A DNA stretch of 64,000 bases from an uncultured Pedobacter sp. (GCF_913776295.1 NZ_CAJYOJ010000078.1:112487-176486); one strand, 5' to 3'. Counted from the first letter of the stretch, positions 53,633-63,130 are shown. Translations and numbers: made by a program. The notes: generated by a model from the letters alone, not told the origin.

Positions 53633-53647
53633 TACTCGGGGCGGGAA
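53633..53647 (-). pseudogene. 3' fragment of tRNA-Leu
   Basis: TACTCGGGGCGGGAA is identical to the 3' end of the tRNA-Leu genes at 54981 and 58987 (their acceptor and T-arm region). The match ends after 15 nt; the rest of the gene is missing. A terminator hairpin sits where it does in the intact copies. Probable att-like or deletion remnant. Confidence 0.7.
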
Positions 53648-53719
53648 ATCATCAGAACAATTTCATCCCTTCGCTGCTTTAGTCGAAATGAAGTCAAATA
53701 GCAACGAATTTGATTGATT

Positions 53720-54658
53720 ATGGCTATTTTGCAAGTTTATACTTACGCTCATGAAATTAACATTATTAGCCTCTTATTCATCTTCATTCTAAATTTATGT
53801 ACATTTAGTGTGTTGGCGGATGCCTTTATTGTGATTAACAATAACGACAGTGGAACCGGGAGTTTACGCGAAGCGCTAATAAAAGCTAATACAAATCCGG
53901 GAAACGATCTGATCTCATTTAATATTGGTAGCGATACAGAAGCTTCTAGAACCATTTCGCTATACACCCAGCTTCCGGTGATTACTGAAGGACTAATAAT
54001 AGACGGTACTACTCAGCCAGGAAACCCATTTGGAAGGAGTAACGCGAAAATTATCATTCAACCCGCCCCCAACATTGCACCCCAAAATCTCTTCGTGATT
54101 AAAAAATGTAGATGGTAGTTTTGTTATCAGTGAGCGTTTACTTTCAGTTAATACCCCTGTTATCACTCCGGTTAAACTGTGTTCGGCAGCAGGGGCTGAA
54201 ATCATGATTAGTAATTTTGATATTGACGGTGAATACTGTTTGTATAATAATTTGCATGCGGTTGTCCCTGTTCGGGTCATTAAAAATCAAAAATTTATCC
54301 AATTTTTAGCGCCGGATAAACCACTTTATATCAGTAAAGAAGAAGATGATGTGAAAGCGAGCGCGTAAAGGTTGAGGTACATTGTGGAATATTGTCTGAG
54401 GCAATTCCCAGTGCATTTACCCCTAATGGTGATAACCAAAACGATAAATGGGAAATTAAGGGCATTGAAAATTGTCCGAAAGCTAAGGTGCTGATTTTTA
54501 ATAGAGCAGGTATCAAAATATTTGAATCTATAGGTTACAAAACTCCATTTGATGGAACCTTTGAAAATACACAGCTTGGTGTTGGTGTGTATTACTATGT
54601 GATCAACTTTGGTTCCGAATGTAAACAAATTAATGGAAGTTTAATGCTCATTCGTTGA
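53720..54658 (+). pseudogene. Broken T9SS-type surface protein (CHU_C domain at end)
   Basis: From ATG at 53720 with a signal-like segment (LLFIFILNLCTFSVLADA) and TGSLREALIKANTNPGNDLI, a beta-helix-type repeat start. One extra A near 54105 shifts the frame; correct reading continues as NVDGSFVISERLLSVNTPV. A second lesion near 54362 shifts to VKVEVHCGILSEAIPSAFTP and the gliding-motility C-terminal domain (PNGDNQNDKWEIKGIENC, GVYYYVINFG) to 54658. The product of about 310 residues would be short for this class, so an internal deletion is also likely. Confidence 0.78.
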
Positions 54659-54773
54659 TGTATTTGAAGGGCTAGCACTTGGATAGGTATACCATGCTGT
54701 ATTTTTCGATCCTTTTTTGCTTGATCCCCGACACTCATTTTTTTGTTCATATCGAAAAAATGTGTTAAACTAA
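54659..54773. other. Short intergenic stretch before the tRNA-Leu block
   Basis: About 115 bp with no gene seen; TCATTTTTTTGTTCATATCGAAAAAATG may form a weak hairpin. Confidence 0.3.
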
Positions 54774-54799
54774 AAAACCTTTCATCTCTGAAAGGTTTT
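54774..54799 (-). terminator. Terminator of degenerate tRNA-Leu copy
   Basis: AAAACCTTTCATCTCTGAAAGGTTTT forms a stem; the minus strand has the T-rich tail. Near-identical hairpins follow the other two tRNA-Leu copies (54940 and 58943). Confidence 0.75.
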
Positions 54800-54814
54800 G
54801 TTCGATTTTATGAG

Positions 54815-54904
54815 TACTCGGGGCGGGAATCGAACCCGCATGCCATTGAAAGCATCCCGACTTAAAGTCGGGACGTGTCTATCAGTTCCTTATCCTGAAT
54901 TAGC
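54815..54904 (-). pseudogene. Degenerate tRNA-Leu with a UUA anticodon
   Basis: Keeps the 3' acceptor half (CCCCGAGTA), T-arm, most of the D-region (GGAACTGATAGACACG) and a strong anticodon stem CCCGA/TCGGG. The loop CTTTAAG puts TTA at positions 34-36, so the anticodon would read the stop codon UAA, unlike the TAA anticodon of the intact copies. The 5' acceptor strand no longer pairs (GCTAATTC instead of GCTCGGG). Most likely non-functional. Confidence 0.7.
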
Positions 54905-54939
54905 CTTCCGATCTATAAACAAAAATGAGTGAAAAGCAA

Positions 54940-54965
54940 AAAACCTTTCATCTCTGAAAGGTTTT
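54940..54965 (-). terminator. tRNA-Leu terminator
   Basis: AAAACCTTTCATCTCTGAAAGGTTTT on plus; on minus the stem is followed by T-rich sequence. Located 16 bp beyond the 3' end of the tRNA-Leu gene. Confidence 0.75.
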
Positions 54966-54980
54966 GTCGATTTTTTGATG

Positions 54981-55064
54981 TACTCGGGGCGGGAATCGAA
55001 CCCGCACGCCTTTGAAAGCACAGGATTTTAAGTCCTGCGTGTCTACCAGTTCCACCACCCGAGC
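54981..55064 (-). tRNA. tRNA-Leu (UAA)
   Basis: 84 nt. Acceptor GCTCGGG pairs with CCCGAGT, discriminator A; long variable arm TGCTTTCAAAGGCG; T-loop GTTCGATTC. Anticodon loop CTTAAAA gives anticodon TAA. No CCA is encoded. Identical to the copy at 58987. Confidence 0.95.
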
Positions 55065-55107
55065 ATTAGCCGCTGCCAATCTCCATCGGCTTGGTAAATT
55101 TAAAAAT

Positions 55108-55133
55108 AAATGCCTTCTGGCAGGAAGGCATTT
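55108..55133 (-). terminator. tRNA-Gly terminator
   Basis: AAATGCCTTCTGGCAGGAAGGCATTT on plus forms a stem; on minus TTTATTTTT follows. Located between the Gly and Leu tRNA genes, so each has its own terminator. Confidence 0.75.
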
Positions 55134-55138
55134 ATTGG

Positions 55139-55211
<73 letters not shown>

Positions 55212-55748
55212 AGAATTAACACGTATATTGTGTTCCTTTGGGGTTGCAAATATAGAAATATAAATATCACTATCAAAAAAATAATTTTATTTTTTTGCTT
55301 TAAACAATGTTTTCAGTCGCTTTTTAGTGTGAGATGATCAGGATGCCCTACTTGTTCTTATCCTTAAATTTCAACATTATCAGAGAGTTAAAATCAGATT
55401 TATGCATTCAGATGGAGAGATTTAATTCCGTAAAAAAAATGAAAATATTCAACTGCTCATGGTACAATTCATTCTTTTAATCAATATCAAGCTATCAAAA
55501 AGCTAATACTGTAAAGTAAAAACAACCTCATCCGCTAAGCGTACGCATCATCAATAGTATTGAAAGTATAGAAATTTAAAGGTCGGATTTGTACAAAATA
55601 AAGTCTGATGGAGACAAACCAAAACTTTAAAATTTATCTAATTTCGTTCAATCACGACCATAAAATAGCTTTTCACAGGCGATTACTATGGTTTGTTTAA
55701 CCAAATATGATAGCTATTTCTTAATTAAACCTGTTATTTCTATATCAG
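55212..55748. other. Intergenic region upstream of the fucosidase gene, nothing supported
   Basis: 537 bp, AT-rich. It should contain promoters for the tRNA genes (leftward) and the fucosidase (rightward). No repeats or small genes seen. Confidence 0.4.
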
Positions 55749-57122
55749 ATGAATTTTAAACAAAAAATAAAAATTACTGCAAGTGGACTTATATTGATGT
55801 TGCTTGGGAATGCCCTAATCGTAAAAAGCCAGGTGATGGGCGAGGCAGAAAAAAAATCAATGGAGAAAGGCGCACTTTACCCGTCGTTAAAAGGTGGTGG
55901 AGAAGGAGTTTCAGGGCCGGGTTCGAACCTTTCGCCAGAAAAGATGAAATGGTGGGAAGATCAGAAATTTGGAATGTTTATCCATTGGGGCTTATATGCC
56001 ATCCCTGCCAGTGGCGAGTGGACCATGTTTAATGAAAAAATACCGGCAGAAGAATATGCAAAACTTGCTGATCAGTTTAGACCGAAACATTTCAGCGGAG
56101 CAGCATGGGCAAAGGTAGCTAAAGAAGCCGGAATGAAATATATGGTAATGGTAGCGAGGCACCACGATGGTTTTGCGCTATGGAATAGCCCTTCGAGTTA
56201 TAAACATTTTAATAGTTGGGAAACGGCTGCCCATCGTGATTTTGTAAAAGAATATACCGATGCATGCCGTAAGGCCGGCCTTTATGTAGGTTTATATTAT
56301 TCGCCGCTGGATTGGCGCTTTCCCGGTTATTTTGACCCAAAAGGACTCCCTGAAAATGCTGCTCTGCTTAAGAAACAGACTTATGGACAAGTAGAAGAGC
56401 TGATGAAAAATTATGGCAAAATAGATATTTTATGGTACGATGGTGGTTGGCTGGCACATAAGGGCAGCGATGCAGATGCAGCCTGGTTTTGGGAACCGTT
56501 AAAGCTTAATGGCATGGTACGCCGTTATCAACCTGATGTGGTGATTAATCCCAGATCCGGAATGGTTGGCGATTTTCAGACCGACGAGGGTGGAGGAGAC
56601 GTTAAAGGCCCGATTATTCCTTTTCCGTGGGAAAAAAACTTGAATCTTAACGAAACAAGTTGGGGATACAACAAAGTTCAAAATTTGATGCCTCTAAAAC
56701 GCGTAATAGATATGCTGGTGAATACGGTAGATCGCGGTGGAAATATGTTATTAAATGTTGGTCCAGACCCTGATGGCGTGATTCCGCCTACCCATGTACA
56801 GCGGCTTAAAGAGGTAGGTGCATGGCTGGCCAAAAATGGTGAAGGTATTTACGGAACTCGTCCTGGTCCTTTTCAGCCCGTTGATCATTTTTATGGTTCT
56901 ACGCATAAGGAAAATCGTATTTACATTCATCTCCTAAAAGCACCTGAGGAAGGTAATACAATTAAATTGCCTGCAATTAAACAGACTATTTCAGCATGTT
57001 CAATATTACACGGCCAAAAAATTAAATTCCAGCAAGATGCTAACGGTATTACGCTTAATCTGGCTGGGGTACAATTAGACCCGGTGGTAACAACCCTGCT
57101 GTTAAAAACCAAAAACGAATAG
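55749..57122 (+). CDS. Secreted GH29 alpha-L-fucosidase
   Basis: 457 residues with a signal-like N-terminus (GLILMLLGNALIVKSQ). WWEDQKFGMFIHWGLYAIP and ARHHDGFALWNSPSS are the GH29 hallmarks, and the catalytic nucleophile is Asp231 in KIDILWYDGGW. The general acid cannot be assigned by eye. It would release terminal L-fucose from glycans, which the fucP-linked genes at 8.5-12.4 kb could use. It lies between two copies of a tRNA-Leu/tRNA-Gly pair. Confidence 0.9.
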   Translation: MNFKQKIKITASGLILMLLGNALIVKSQVMGEAEKKSMEKGALYPSLKGGGEGVSGPGSNLSPEKMKWWEDQKFGMFIHWGLYAIPASGEWTMFNEKIPAEEYAKLADQFRPKHFSGAAWAKVAKEAGMKYMVMVARHHDGFALWNSPSSYKHFNSWETAAHRDFVKEYTDACRKAGLYVGLYYSPLDWRFPGYFDPKGLPENAALLKKQTYGQVEELMKNYGKIDILWYDGGWLAHKGSDADAAWFWEPLKLNGMVRRYQPDVVINPRSGMVGDFQTDEGGGDVKGPIIPFPWEKNLNLNETSWGYNKVQNLMPLKRVIDMLVNTVDRGGNMLLNVGPDPDGVIPPTHVQRLKEVGAWLAKNGEGIYGTRPGPFQPVDHFYGSTHKENRIYIHLLKAPEEGNTIKLPAIKQTISACSILHGQKIKFQQDANGITLNLAGVQLDPVVTTLLLKTKNE

Positions 57123-57671
57123 CAGTTATGAACTTCTGTAATGGTAGAATTAGAGTTTTGCTCATGGTAATGTAATAAGCTGTTGTAATTTGTCATTTTC
57201 AAAAAGTATCTGCAAACCAACTGATATCCTTTTAATTGCAGCAGATTTATAGATACGAATGTGAGACACATGAATGCTCATGGTGCAGTGTGCCACAAAG
57301 GTATTTACAATCTTTTCGGTGAAGTTAAAAAAGTATAGCATGGCTTTTTCCCAAACAGAACCAGAATATTACCGGGTTACTGCCCTAGTGCGTCTACCGA
57401 TTTCAAACACTCTAAAAATAGTGGTGTGGTCGTTGGCCGATAAAAGGAATAAAACGGATCTGGAGAAACTTACCTGTTTATGGCTTCCGTATTATATCAT
57501 TAAAGGTAAAATAACGATTTGTAATCATAACCAGCAGTGATTTAATAGCCATAAGTTTTTATTATCTTGCCCGGACCTACTGATTGGTCTAAATGATAAT
57601 GTTGTATGCCCGGTTTTAACTGCGCATATCAGGTTTATTATTGAATAACCTCAGATAAACATATTTACCGA
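57123..57671. other. Mostly non-coding region
   Basis: About 550 bp. A frame from ATG 57340 to 57540 (66 residues, opening MAFSQTEPEYYRVTALVRLP) is possible but has no family features or promoter, so it is not called as a gene. Confidence 0.35.
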
Positions 57672-58397
57672 ATGAAAAAACCAATAATTGCATTCATCAT
57701 TACAGGGTTATGCTTGCTTTTGGCCTGCCATTCTAAAACAGAGAAGCGGGGCTCTGTAAAGCTAACTGCTGCTCCGAAACAGCCAGTCGCCGGCCAAAAA
57801 CAAGATCACCATCATGAGCATGTTGACCAGATGGCCTTTGTGGAATATCTTGATGATGGTGATTATTTTCAAATCCTGGCTAGAAAGGGTGATAGTACGT
57901 TTTGTTTCATCAACGAAACGGATACGAATAGAAACCTCAACCGTGGTGACCGGATACAGGTGGTTTGGAGAAAAGGTACAGTTACTGTTCCTGGCGACAA
58001 CGATTCCGAAATGCCGGCCTTGTTATTGCTTTACATAAAAAAAATGGGTAACGGTCCGGTAACTGCATTCAGAAATGCCTATGGCAAAAAATTAAAATAC
58101 ACCTGGTCTACCGATGAGGAATTGACCACATCATATCTCAACAAGGTTTATCAGTTGACCGAATATTATCTCACTCAAACAAAAAATCCTTTATTGCTTG
58201 CGGCAATAAAGAAACGGGACGAGCTGACCTATTCTATCGAGTCGGCAGAAAGAAACGGTCAGCACTACCGGTTAATTGGTATTGCGCCCGTAGGACAAAA
58301 CGGCAGTAATATTGTTCAGTGGCTTTATATTGGAGAAGAGAATGGCCGGATTTACGAATATAACCTTCCGGAGGATAAACTGGTTGCATTTGATTAA
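57672..58397 (+). CDS. Lipoprotein of unknown function
   Basis: 241 residues with a lipobox signal (GLCLLLACHSKTEK) and a His-rich stretch near the start (QDHHHEHVDQ) that could bind metal. The core is beta-rich with DRIQVVWRKGTVTVPGD and a helical part (YLNKVYQLTEYYLTQTKNP). No family recognised. It precedes a small membrane protein by about 30 bp, and the two may form an operon. Confidence 0.7.
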   Translation: MKKPIIAFIITGLCLLLACHSKTEKRGSVKLTAAPKQPVAGQKQDHHHEHVDQMAFVEYLDDGDYFQILARKGDSTFCFINETDTNRNLNRGDRIQVVWRKGTVTVPGDNDSEMPALLLLYIKKMGNGPVTAFRNAYGKKLKYTWSTDEELTTSYLNKVYQLTEYYLTQTKNPLLLAAIKKRDELTYSIESAERNGQHYRLIGIAPVGQNGSNIVQWLYIGEENGRIYEYNLPEDKLVAFD

Positions 58398-58426
58398 ATT
58401 ACCTGTTAAAGCGATTGACAGAAGTG

Positions 58427-58906
58427 ATGACTAAATTTATTTTAAAATACTGGATGATCGATTTGCTGGTAGGTATTGTTCTATATATAGCCTATGTGAT
58501 GGCTATTATGGGTTCATCGGCGTCAGGTAATGGCTTTGGCGCGACTATTCGTTATATTGCAGATCTCGTTTTAAACATAGGTTTTTCACTGTTATACCTT
58601 GTTGCAGCGATCATTTGCTCTTTTACTATTTTTTTAAATTTCATTCGTGAAATCAGGTTTAGTCCCTTTTTTTCCTGGCTTAGCTTTTCTGGTGCACCGA
58701 TTTTGCTGATCGGGATGTTTATTGCCAGTTTATCACTAGATGGTTATCACTATAGCGGAAATGTAATGACCAAACTTTGGATCTTTGTGATACTTTACCC
58801 GTGTATCACAACGATTTTATATTTACAGTTCAGAAAGCAATATAGAAAACTGAACAAAGGCATTGGCAAAGCCACAATATACACCAGCAACAATAAGCAA
58901 GTATGA
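58427..58906 (+). CDS. Small four-helix membrane protein, unknown
   Basis: 159 residues from ATG at 58427 (MTKFILKYWMIDLLVGIVLY), with about four hydrophobic segments. A TTG start 12 bp earlier is possible. No family recognised. Likely cotranscribed with the upstream lipoprotein gene. A tRNA-Leu terminator follows about 40 bp after the stop. Confidence 0.65.
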   Translation: MTKFILKYWMIDLLVGIVLYIAYVMAIMGSSASGNGFGATIRYIADLVLNIGFSLLYLVAAIICSFTIFLNFIREIRFSPFFSWLSFSGAPILLIGMFIASLSLDGYHYSGNVMTKLWIFVILYPCITTILYLQFRKQYRKLNKGIGKATIYTSNNKQV

Positions 58907-58942
58907 ACAGCAGGATTTAACCAAAAAATGATTACAAACGAA

Positions 58943-58968
58943 AAAACCTTTCATTTCTGAAAGGTTTT
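58943..58968 (-). terminator. tRNA-Leu terminator, second copy
   Basis: AAAACCTTTCATTTCTGAAAGGTTTT, one base different from the copies at 54774 and 54940. Confidence 0.75.
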
Positions 58969-58986
58969 CGTCCGATCTATTTGATG

Positions 58987-59070
58987 TACTCGGGGCGGGA
59001 ATCGAACCCGCACGCCTTTGAAAGCACAGGATTTTAAGTCCTGCGTGTCTACCAGTTCCACCACCCGAGC
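58987..59070 (-). tRNA. tRNA-Leu (UAA), second copy
   Basis: 84 nt and identical to the copy at 54981-55064 by eye: same acceptor stem, variable arm and TAA anticodon in loop CTTAAAA. Confidence 0.95.
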
Positions 59071-59114
59071 ATTAGCCGCTGCCGATCTCCATCGGCCTGG
59101 TTAATTTTAAAATA

Positions 59115-59139
59115 AATGCCTCCTGGTAGGAAGGCATTT
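59115..59139 (-). terminator. tRNA-Gly terminator, second copy
   Basis: AATGCCTCCTGGTAGGAAGGCATTT region, a slightly diverged version of the hairpin at 55108-55133. Confidence 0.65.
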
Positions 59140-59142
59140 TGG

Positions 59143-59215
<73 letters not shown>

Positions 59216-59309
59216 ATTTACAAAACTGATGTTGTTGTTTCGTTTTGGTGATGCAAATATAGGCAGATTTATATTTCTGTCAAGAGATTTTTTATTAAAA
59301 AATTAATAT

Positions 59310-59798
59310 TTAATTTAAATTGCTGGCTTTCAGTACCACTAAAATTAAATCAGTTTCAAATCCTTTTGTCTGAAGGTAGCTCATCAGCTTATTTTTCCTT
59401 TTAAACGGATCATTTTCACCCAAGCTTTGCGCTTTTTTCGATGCTAATTTTTCTATTGTCTGTAAATAATCATCCTCATCAATACTGTAAATTGCCTTTT
59501 GTAAAATTTTATCAGGAACCCCTTTCAATTTTAGTCCCTGTTTAATTTTAATCCGACCCCAATGTTTGATGTTAAATTTACCCGATGCATAATGTTTGGC
59601 AAACCTTTCTTCATTTAAAAAATTGTTTACAATCAGTTCTGTAATAATTTCTTCCAGTTCATCTCCACGCATACCCCATTCCAACAACTTGTACCGCACC
59701 TCTTTTTGCGAGCGTTCCTGGTAAACGCAAAAACTTTCGGCTTTGGCCAAAGCTTGCTTTTTATCCAATAATACTGCTTCTTGTTTACTGCTTTTCAT
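59310..59798 (-). CDS. recX: RecX-family regulatory protein
   Basis: 162 residues, all alpha-helical. RSQKEVRYKLLEWGM, VNNFLNEERFAKHYASGKFN and KIKQGLKLKGVPDKIL are typical of the three-helix RecX repeats. RecX modulates RecA filaments. Divergent from murF-alr. The start at ATG 59796-59798 is preferred; there is no recA nearby. Confidence 0.9.
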   Translation of the reverse strand: MKSSKQEAVLLDKKQALAKAESFCVYQERSQKEVRYKLLEWGMRGDELEEIITELIVNNFLNEERFAKHYASGKFNIKHWGRIKIKQGLKLKGVPDKILQKAIYSIDEDDYLQTIEKLASKKAQSLGENDPFKRKNKLMSYLQTKGFETDLILVVLKASNLN

Positions 59799-59859
59799 AA
59801 TTAATTACTGAAATTCGTAAAAATAAAAGCGATTACCGTATTTTTCTGAATATAACAGC

Positions 59860-62319
59860 ATGCAAAATCCAATATATACCGTTTCCAAAATAGCTGAAAT
59901 TTTAAGTGCCAATAGCAAAATAATTGATGGAGAGGTGATTATCCGGTACCTGGTGGTGGATAGCCGTTCGGTTTTGGTGCCTGAAAGCTCCCTGTTTTTT
60001 GCCCTGTCTTCGCACCGCAATGGACACGAATTTATCAAAGATGCCTATGCGAAAGAAATCAGGAATTTTGTGGTTACCGAAGCAAAATACATTCAGAAAT
60101 ATCCTGACTGCAATTTTTTACTGGTACAAGATGCCTTGGCAGCACTACAAAAGCTAGGTGTTTATCATCGAAATCAATTCCATTTAAAAACAATAGGCAT
60201 TACCGGAAGCAATGGGAAAACCATTGTCAAAGAATGGCTATATCAGCTTTTGGCAACCGATTTTAATATGGTTAGGAGTCCGAAAAGTTATAATTCACAA
60301 ATAGGGGTGCCGCTTTCGGTATGGCAGATTGAGGCCGACCATAGCCTTGGCATTTTTGAGGCTGGTATTTCTGCAGTTGATGAGATGGAACGTTTGGCCG
60401 AGATCATCAGACCTGAAATCGGAATTTTAACCAATATCGGGGAGGCACATGCGGAAGGATTCAGTTCCAAAAAGGAAAAACTTACCGAAAAACTAAAACT
60501 TTTTGCCGCATCCGAACTATTGATTTACTCGCCTGAATATGTAAGCGAATTGGATACGAAAGATCTGCCCGGTAAAAAAAAGTTTAGCTGGAGCAGTAAA
60601 CAGAAGGCAGATCTTCAGATCATTACTGTTGAACCGATAGAAGGGAAATGCTATTTAAGGGCCATTTATCAAAACAGGGAAATTGAATGCATGCTGCCTT
60701 TTAAAGATAAAGCATCCATTGAAAATGGCATGATCTGCTGGGCAGCTTTACTAGCGTTAGGTTATACACCAGAGCAGGCCGATCTTCGTTTAGAGAAACT
60801 AAGTCCCGTAAGCATGCGTTTGGAACTGAAAAACGGCATCAACCAATGTTCCGTTATTGATGACTCGTACAGTGCCGACATTTCTTCTTTAGCCATTGCG
60901 CTCGATTTTTTAAATCAACAGAATCAGCATCCTCAGAAAACTGTCATCCTTTCTGAATTATTCGAAACCGGAAAAAACGATTTTGATTTGTATACGGAGA
61001 TAGCGGGGTTGCTTTCGCAAAAAAAGATAAACCGATTGATCGGCATTGGTACAAACATAGCCCGTTATGCCCATCTGTTTAAGTTCGAAACACAGTTTTT
61101 TGAGGATACCAACGCTTTCGTAGAGGCTTTTCCAGGTTTACACTTTAACCACGAAACCATATTGGTAAAAGGGGCCAGGCGTTTTGAATTTGGCCGCATC
61201 AGCAAATTACTTACCCAAAAAATCCATGATACAGTTTTAGAGATCGACCTGAATGCTATGGTGGGCAACTTGCAGTTTTACCGGTCAAAAATTAAGCCTG
61301 GGGTTAAAATAATGGCCATGGTTAAGGCCTTTTCATATGGGAGCGGAAGTTTCGAAATTGCGAATTTATTGCAGTTTCATAAGGTAGATTATTTAGCTGT
61401 AGCTTATGCGGATGAAGGTATTGCGCTACGTAAAGCCGGAATTACATTGCCGATTATGGTGATGAGTCCGGAGGAATCTGCATTCGAAGCGATTATCAAA
61501 CACCGTCTCGAACCCGAAATTTATAGTGTGGAGATTCTGAATAGTTTTTTGAATGCGCTATCAGATTATGACTTCGATTACCCCATCCACCTTAAGATAG
61601 ATAGCGGTATGCATCGCCTGGGCTTTGATCATGCCGAAATAAATGCCTTATCTATCTTGTTAAAAGATTCGGCCAGGCTAAAAGTACAAAGTATTTTTTC
61701 TCACCTGGTAGCCAGTGATGCCGCAGAGCATGATGGATTTACACAGCAACAGATCGATAAATTTACGATCATCGCCAATCAATTGGTTAACTTATTAGGT
61801 TATAAGCCGTTATTGCATATTGCTAATACTTCTGGTATTTCACGCTGGCCAGATGCGCAAATGGATATGGTACGTTTGGGCATAGGTCTGTATGGTTTTG
61901 ATTCTGCTTTAGCCCAAAATAGTGGTTTGCAGACGGTAATGGTACTTAAAACTACCGTTACTCAGGTGAAAACACTTGCTCCCGGAGAAACCGTAGGCTA
62001 TAGCAGGAGAGGGGTAATGCCAAACGGTGGTAAGATAGCAACCGTAAAAATTGGGTATGCGGATGGATACACCAGATATTTTGGTAATGGCGTTGGTAAA
62101 ATGCTTATCAACGGCCATTTAGTGCCTACAATTGGCTCAATCTGTATGGATATGACTATGCTGGATGTTACCGCGATTGAGGTGAAACCTGGAGATGAAG
62201 CCATCGTTTTCAATCAAAAGCACACCATTATGCAGTTGGCTAAAGATATTGGTACAATCCCTTACGAAATCCTCACCAACATTTCGCAGCGGGTAAAAAG
62301 GGTTTATTTCTATGAGTAA
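59860..62319 (+). CDS. MurF-Alr fusion: Mur ligase + alanine racemase
   Basis: 819 residues in two enzymes. Residues 1 to about 450 form MurF (UDP-MurNAc-tripeptide:D-Ala-D-Ala ligase) with the P-loop GITGSNGKTIVKEWL and central-domain IFEAGISAVDEMERL. From about 455 the alanine racemase follows: PLP lysine Lys489 in MAMVKAFSYGSG, and GYADGYTRYFGNG near the second active-site tyrosine. The fusion makes D-Ala and uses D-Ala-D-Ala for peptidoglycan. It is typical for Bacteroidota. Confidence 0.95.
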   Translation: MQNPIYTVSKIAEILSANSKIIDGEVIIRYLVVDSRSVLVPESSLFFALSSHRNGHEFIKDAYAKEIRNFVVTEAKYIQKYPDCNFLLVQDALAALQKLGVYHRNQFHLKTIGITGSNGKTIVKEWLYQLLATDFNMVRSPKSYNSQIGVPLSVWQIEADHSLGIFEAGISAVDEMERLAEIIRPEIGILTNIGEAHAEGFSSKKEKLTEKLKLFAASELLIYSPEYVSELDTKDLPGKKKFSWSSKQKADLQIITVEPIEGKCYLRAIYQNREIECMLPFKDKASIENGMICWAALLALGYTPEQADLRLEKLSPVSMRLELKNGINQCSVIDDSYSADISSLAIALDFLNQQNQHPQKTVILSELFETGKNDFDLYTEIAGLLSQKKINRLIGIGTNIARYAHLFKFETQFFEDTNAFVEAFPGLHFNHETILVKGARRFEFGRISKLLTQKIHDTVLEIDLNAMVGNLQFYRSKIKPGVKIMAMVKAFSYGSGSFEIANLLQFHKVDYLAVAYADEGIALRKAGITLPIMVMSPEESAFEAIIKHRLEPEIYSVEILNSFLNALSDYDFDYPIHLKIDSGMHRLGFDHAEINALSILLKDSARLKVQSIFSHLVASDAAEHDGFTQQQIDKFTIIANQLVNLLGYKPLLHIANTSGISRWPDAQMDMVRLGIGLYGFDSALAQNSGLQTVMVLKTTVTQVKTLAPGETVGYSRRGVMPNGGKIATVKIGYADGYTRYFGNGVGKMLINGHLVPTIGSICMDMTMLDVTAIEVKPGDEAIVFNQKHTIMQLAKDIGTIPYEILTNISQRVKRVYFYE

Positions 62320-62516
62320 GTTCAATGGTCAATGGTTAATTGGTCATTAGTATAGCGGATTGCCTATTTGTTGCTGGTTAAAGGTTCGTAGTGTGCGCTA
62401 ACGGCCAATTGCAAAGCTATGCACCTTGCATAAGTGAACCAGAGACTAACGACCAATAAACCCTCGTTCAAAAGAAATGAACTTGTGGCTAATGACCAAA
62501 TGAACTAAAAAAACAC

Positions 62517-62524
62517 TAATTTTG
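62517..62524 (+). promoter_or_regulatory. -7 element of a possible near-leaderless promoter
   Basis: TAATTTTG fits TAnnTTTG and lies only 4 bp before the ATG at 62529; no -33 element is seen at the right distance. If used, the transcript would start at or within the first codons. Confidence 0.3.
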
Positions 62525-62528
62525 CGAC

Positions 62529-63119
62529 ATGAATAAAGTTGGGAAAGCCATTTTAAACTATCTGATTAAAGGTTTATTAATTGTGGTACCCATTGCCGTG
62601 AGTATTTTCATTGTGGTTTGGGCAGTTACAACGGTTGATAGCTGGTTGAATGTAAAGAATGTATTTGGTGTCAATCCACTTACAGGCGAAAGTAGAAATA
62701 TCCCGGGCCTGGGGTTGCTTACCGTGGTTACCATTATTTTACTCGCCGGTATTTTTGTAACTAATTTGGTTACCGAACCGATGTACAATTGGTTCCAGCG
62801 GATGATGCAGCGTTTGCCGCTCCTGAACTTTATCTATTCATCTATCAAAGATTTAACAGAGGCTTTTGTAGGTGATGAGAAGAAATTTAACCACCCGGTG
62901 CTGGTTGAAGTAGAGGGTGGCTTAAAAAAGATTGGTTTTTTAACGCAGAACGATCTGCATAAACTTCAGCTTCCGGATGAGGTTGCTGTATATTTTCCAC
63001 TTTCCTACTCATTTGCCGGTCAGCTTTGCATTGTAAGAAGAGATAAGGTAATTGATTTGAATATGACAGCAGCTGATGCCATGAAACTGGTGGTTAGTGG
63101 TGGGGTAAGCGGACTTTAA
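62529..63119 (+). CDS. DUF502 membrane protein
   Basis: 196 residues with two membrane helices near the N-terminus (LIKGLLIVVPIAVSIFIVVW and LLTVVTIILLAGIFVTNL), then a cytoplasmic or periplasmic domain. NWFQRMMQRLPLLNFIYSSIKDL and the C-terminal SGGVSGL are DUF502 signatures. Function unknown. It is followed 11 bp later by the ArsC-family gene. Confidence 0.88.
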   Translation: MNKVGKAILNYLIKGLLIVVPIAVSIFIVVWAVTTVDSWLNVKNVFGVNPLTGESRNIPGLGLLTVVTIILLAGIFVTNLVTEPMYNWFQRMMQRLPLLNFIYSSIKDLTEAFVGDEKKFNHPVLVEVEGGLKKIGFLTQNDLHKLQLPDEVAVYFPLSYSFAGQLCIVRRDKVIDLNMTAADAMKLVVSGGVSGL

Positions 63120-63130
63120 ACATTTTTAAA

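Noticed and set aside
34529..54658. All frame breaks being assembly errors
   Set aside because: Errors of this kind would hit other genes too; the intact large genes nearby argue against it. Read data would settle it.
57274..57540. 88-residue frame after the fucosidase gene
   Set aside because: No features beyond being open; kept only as a remark in the region entry.
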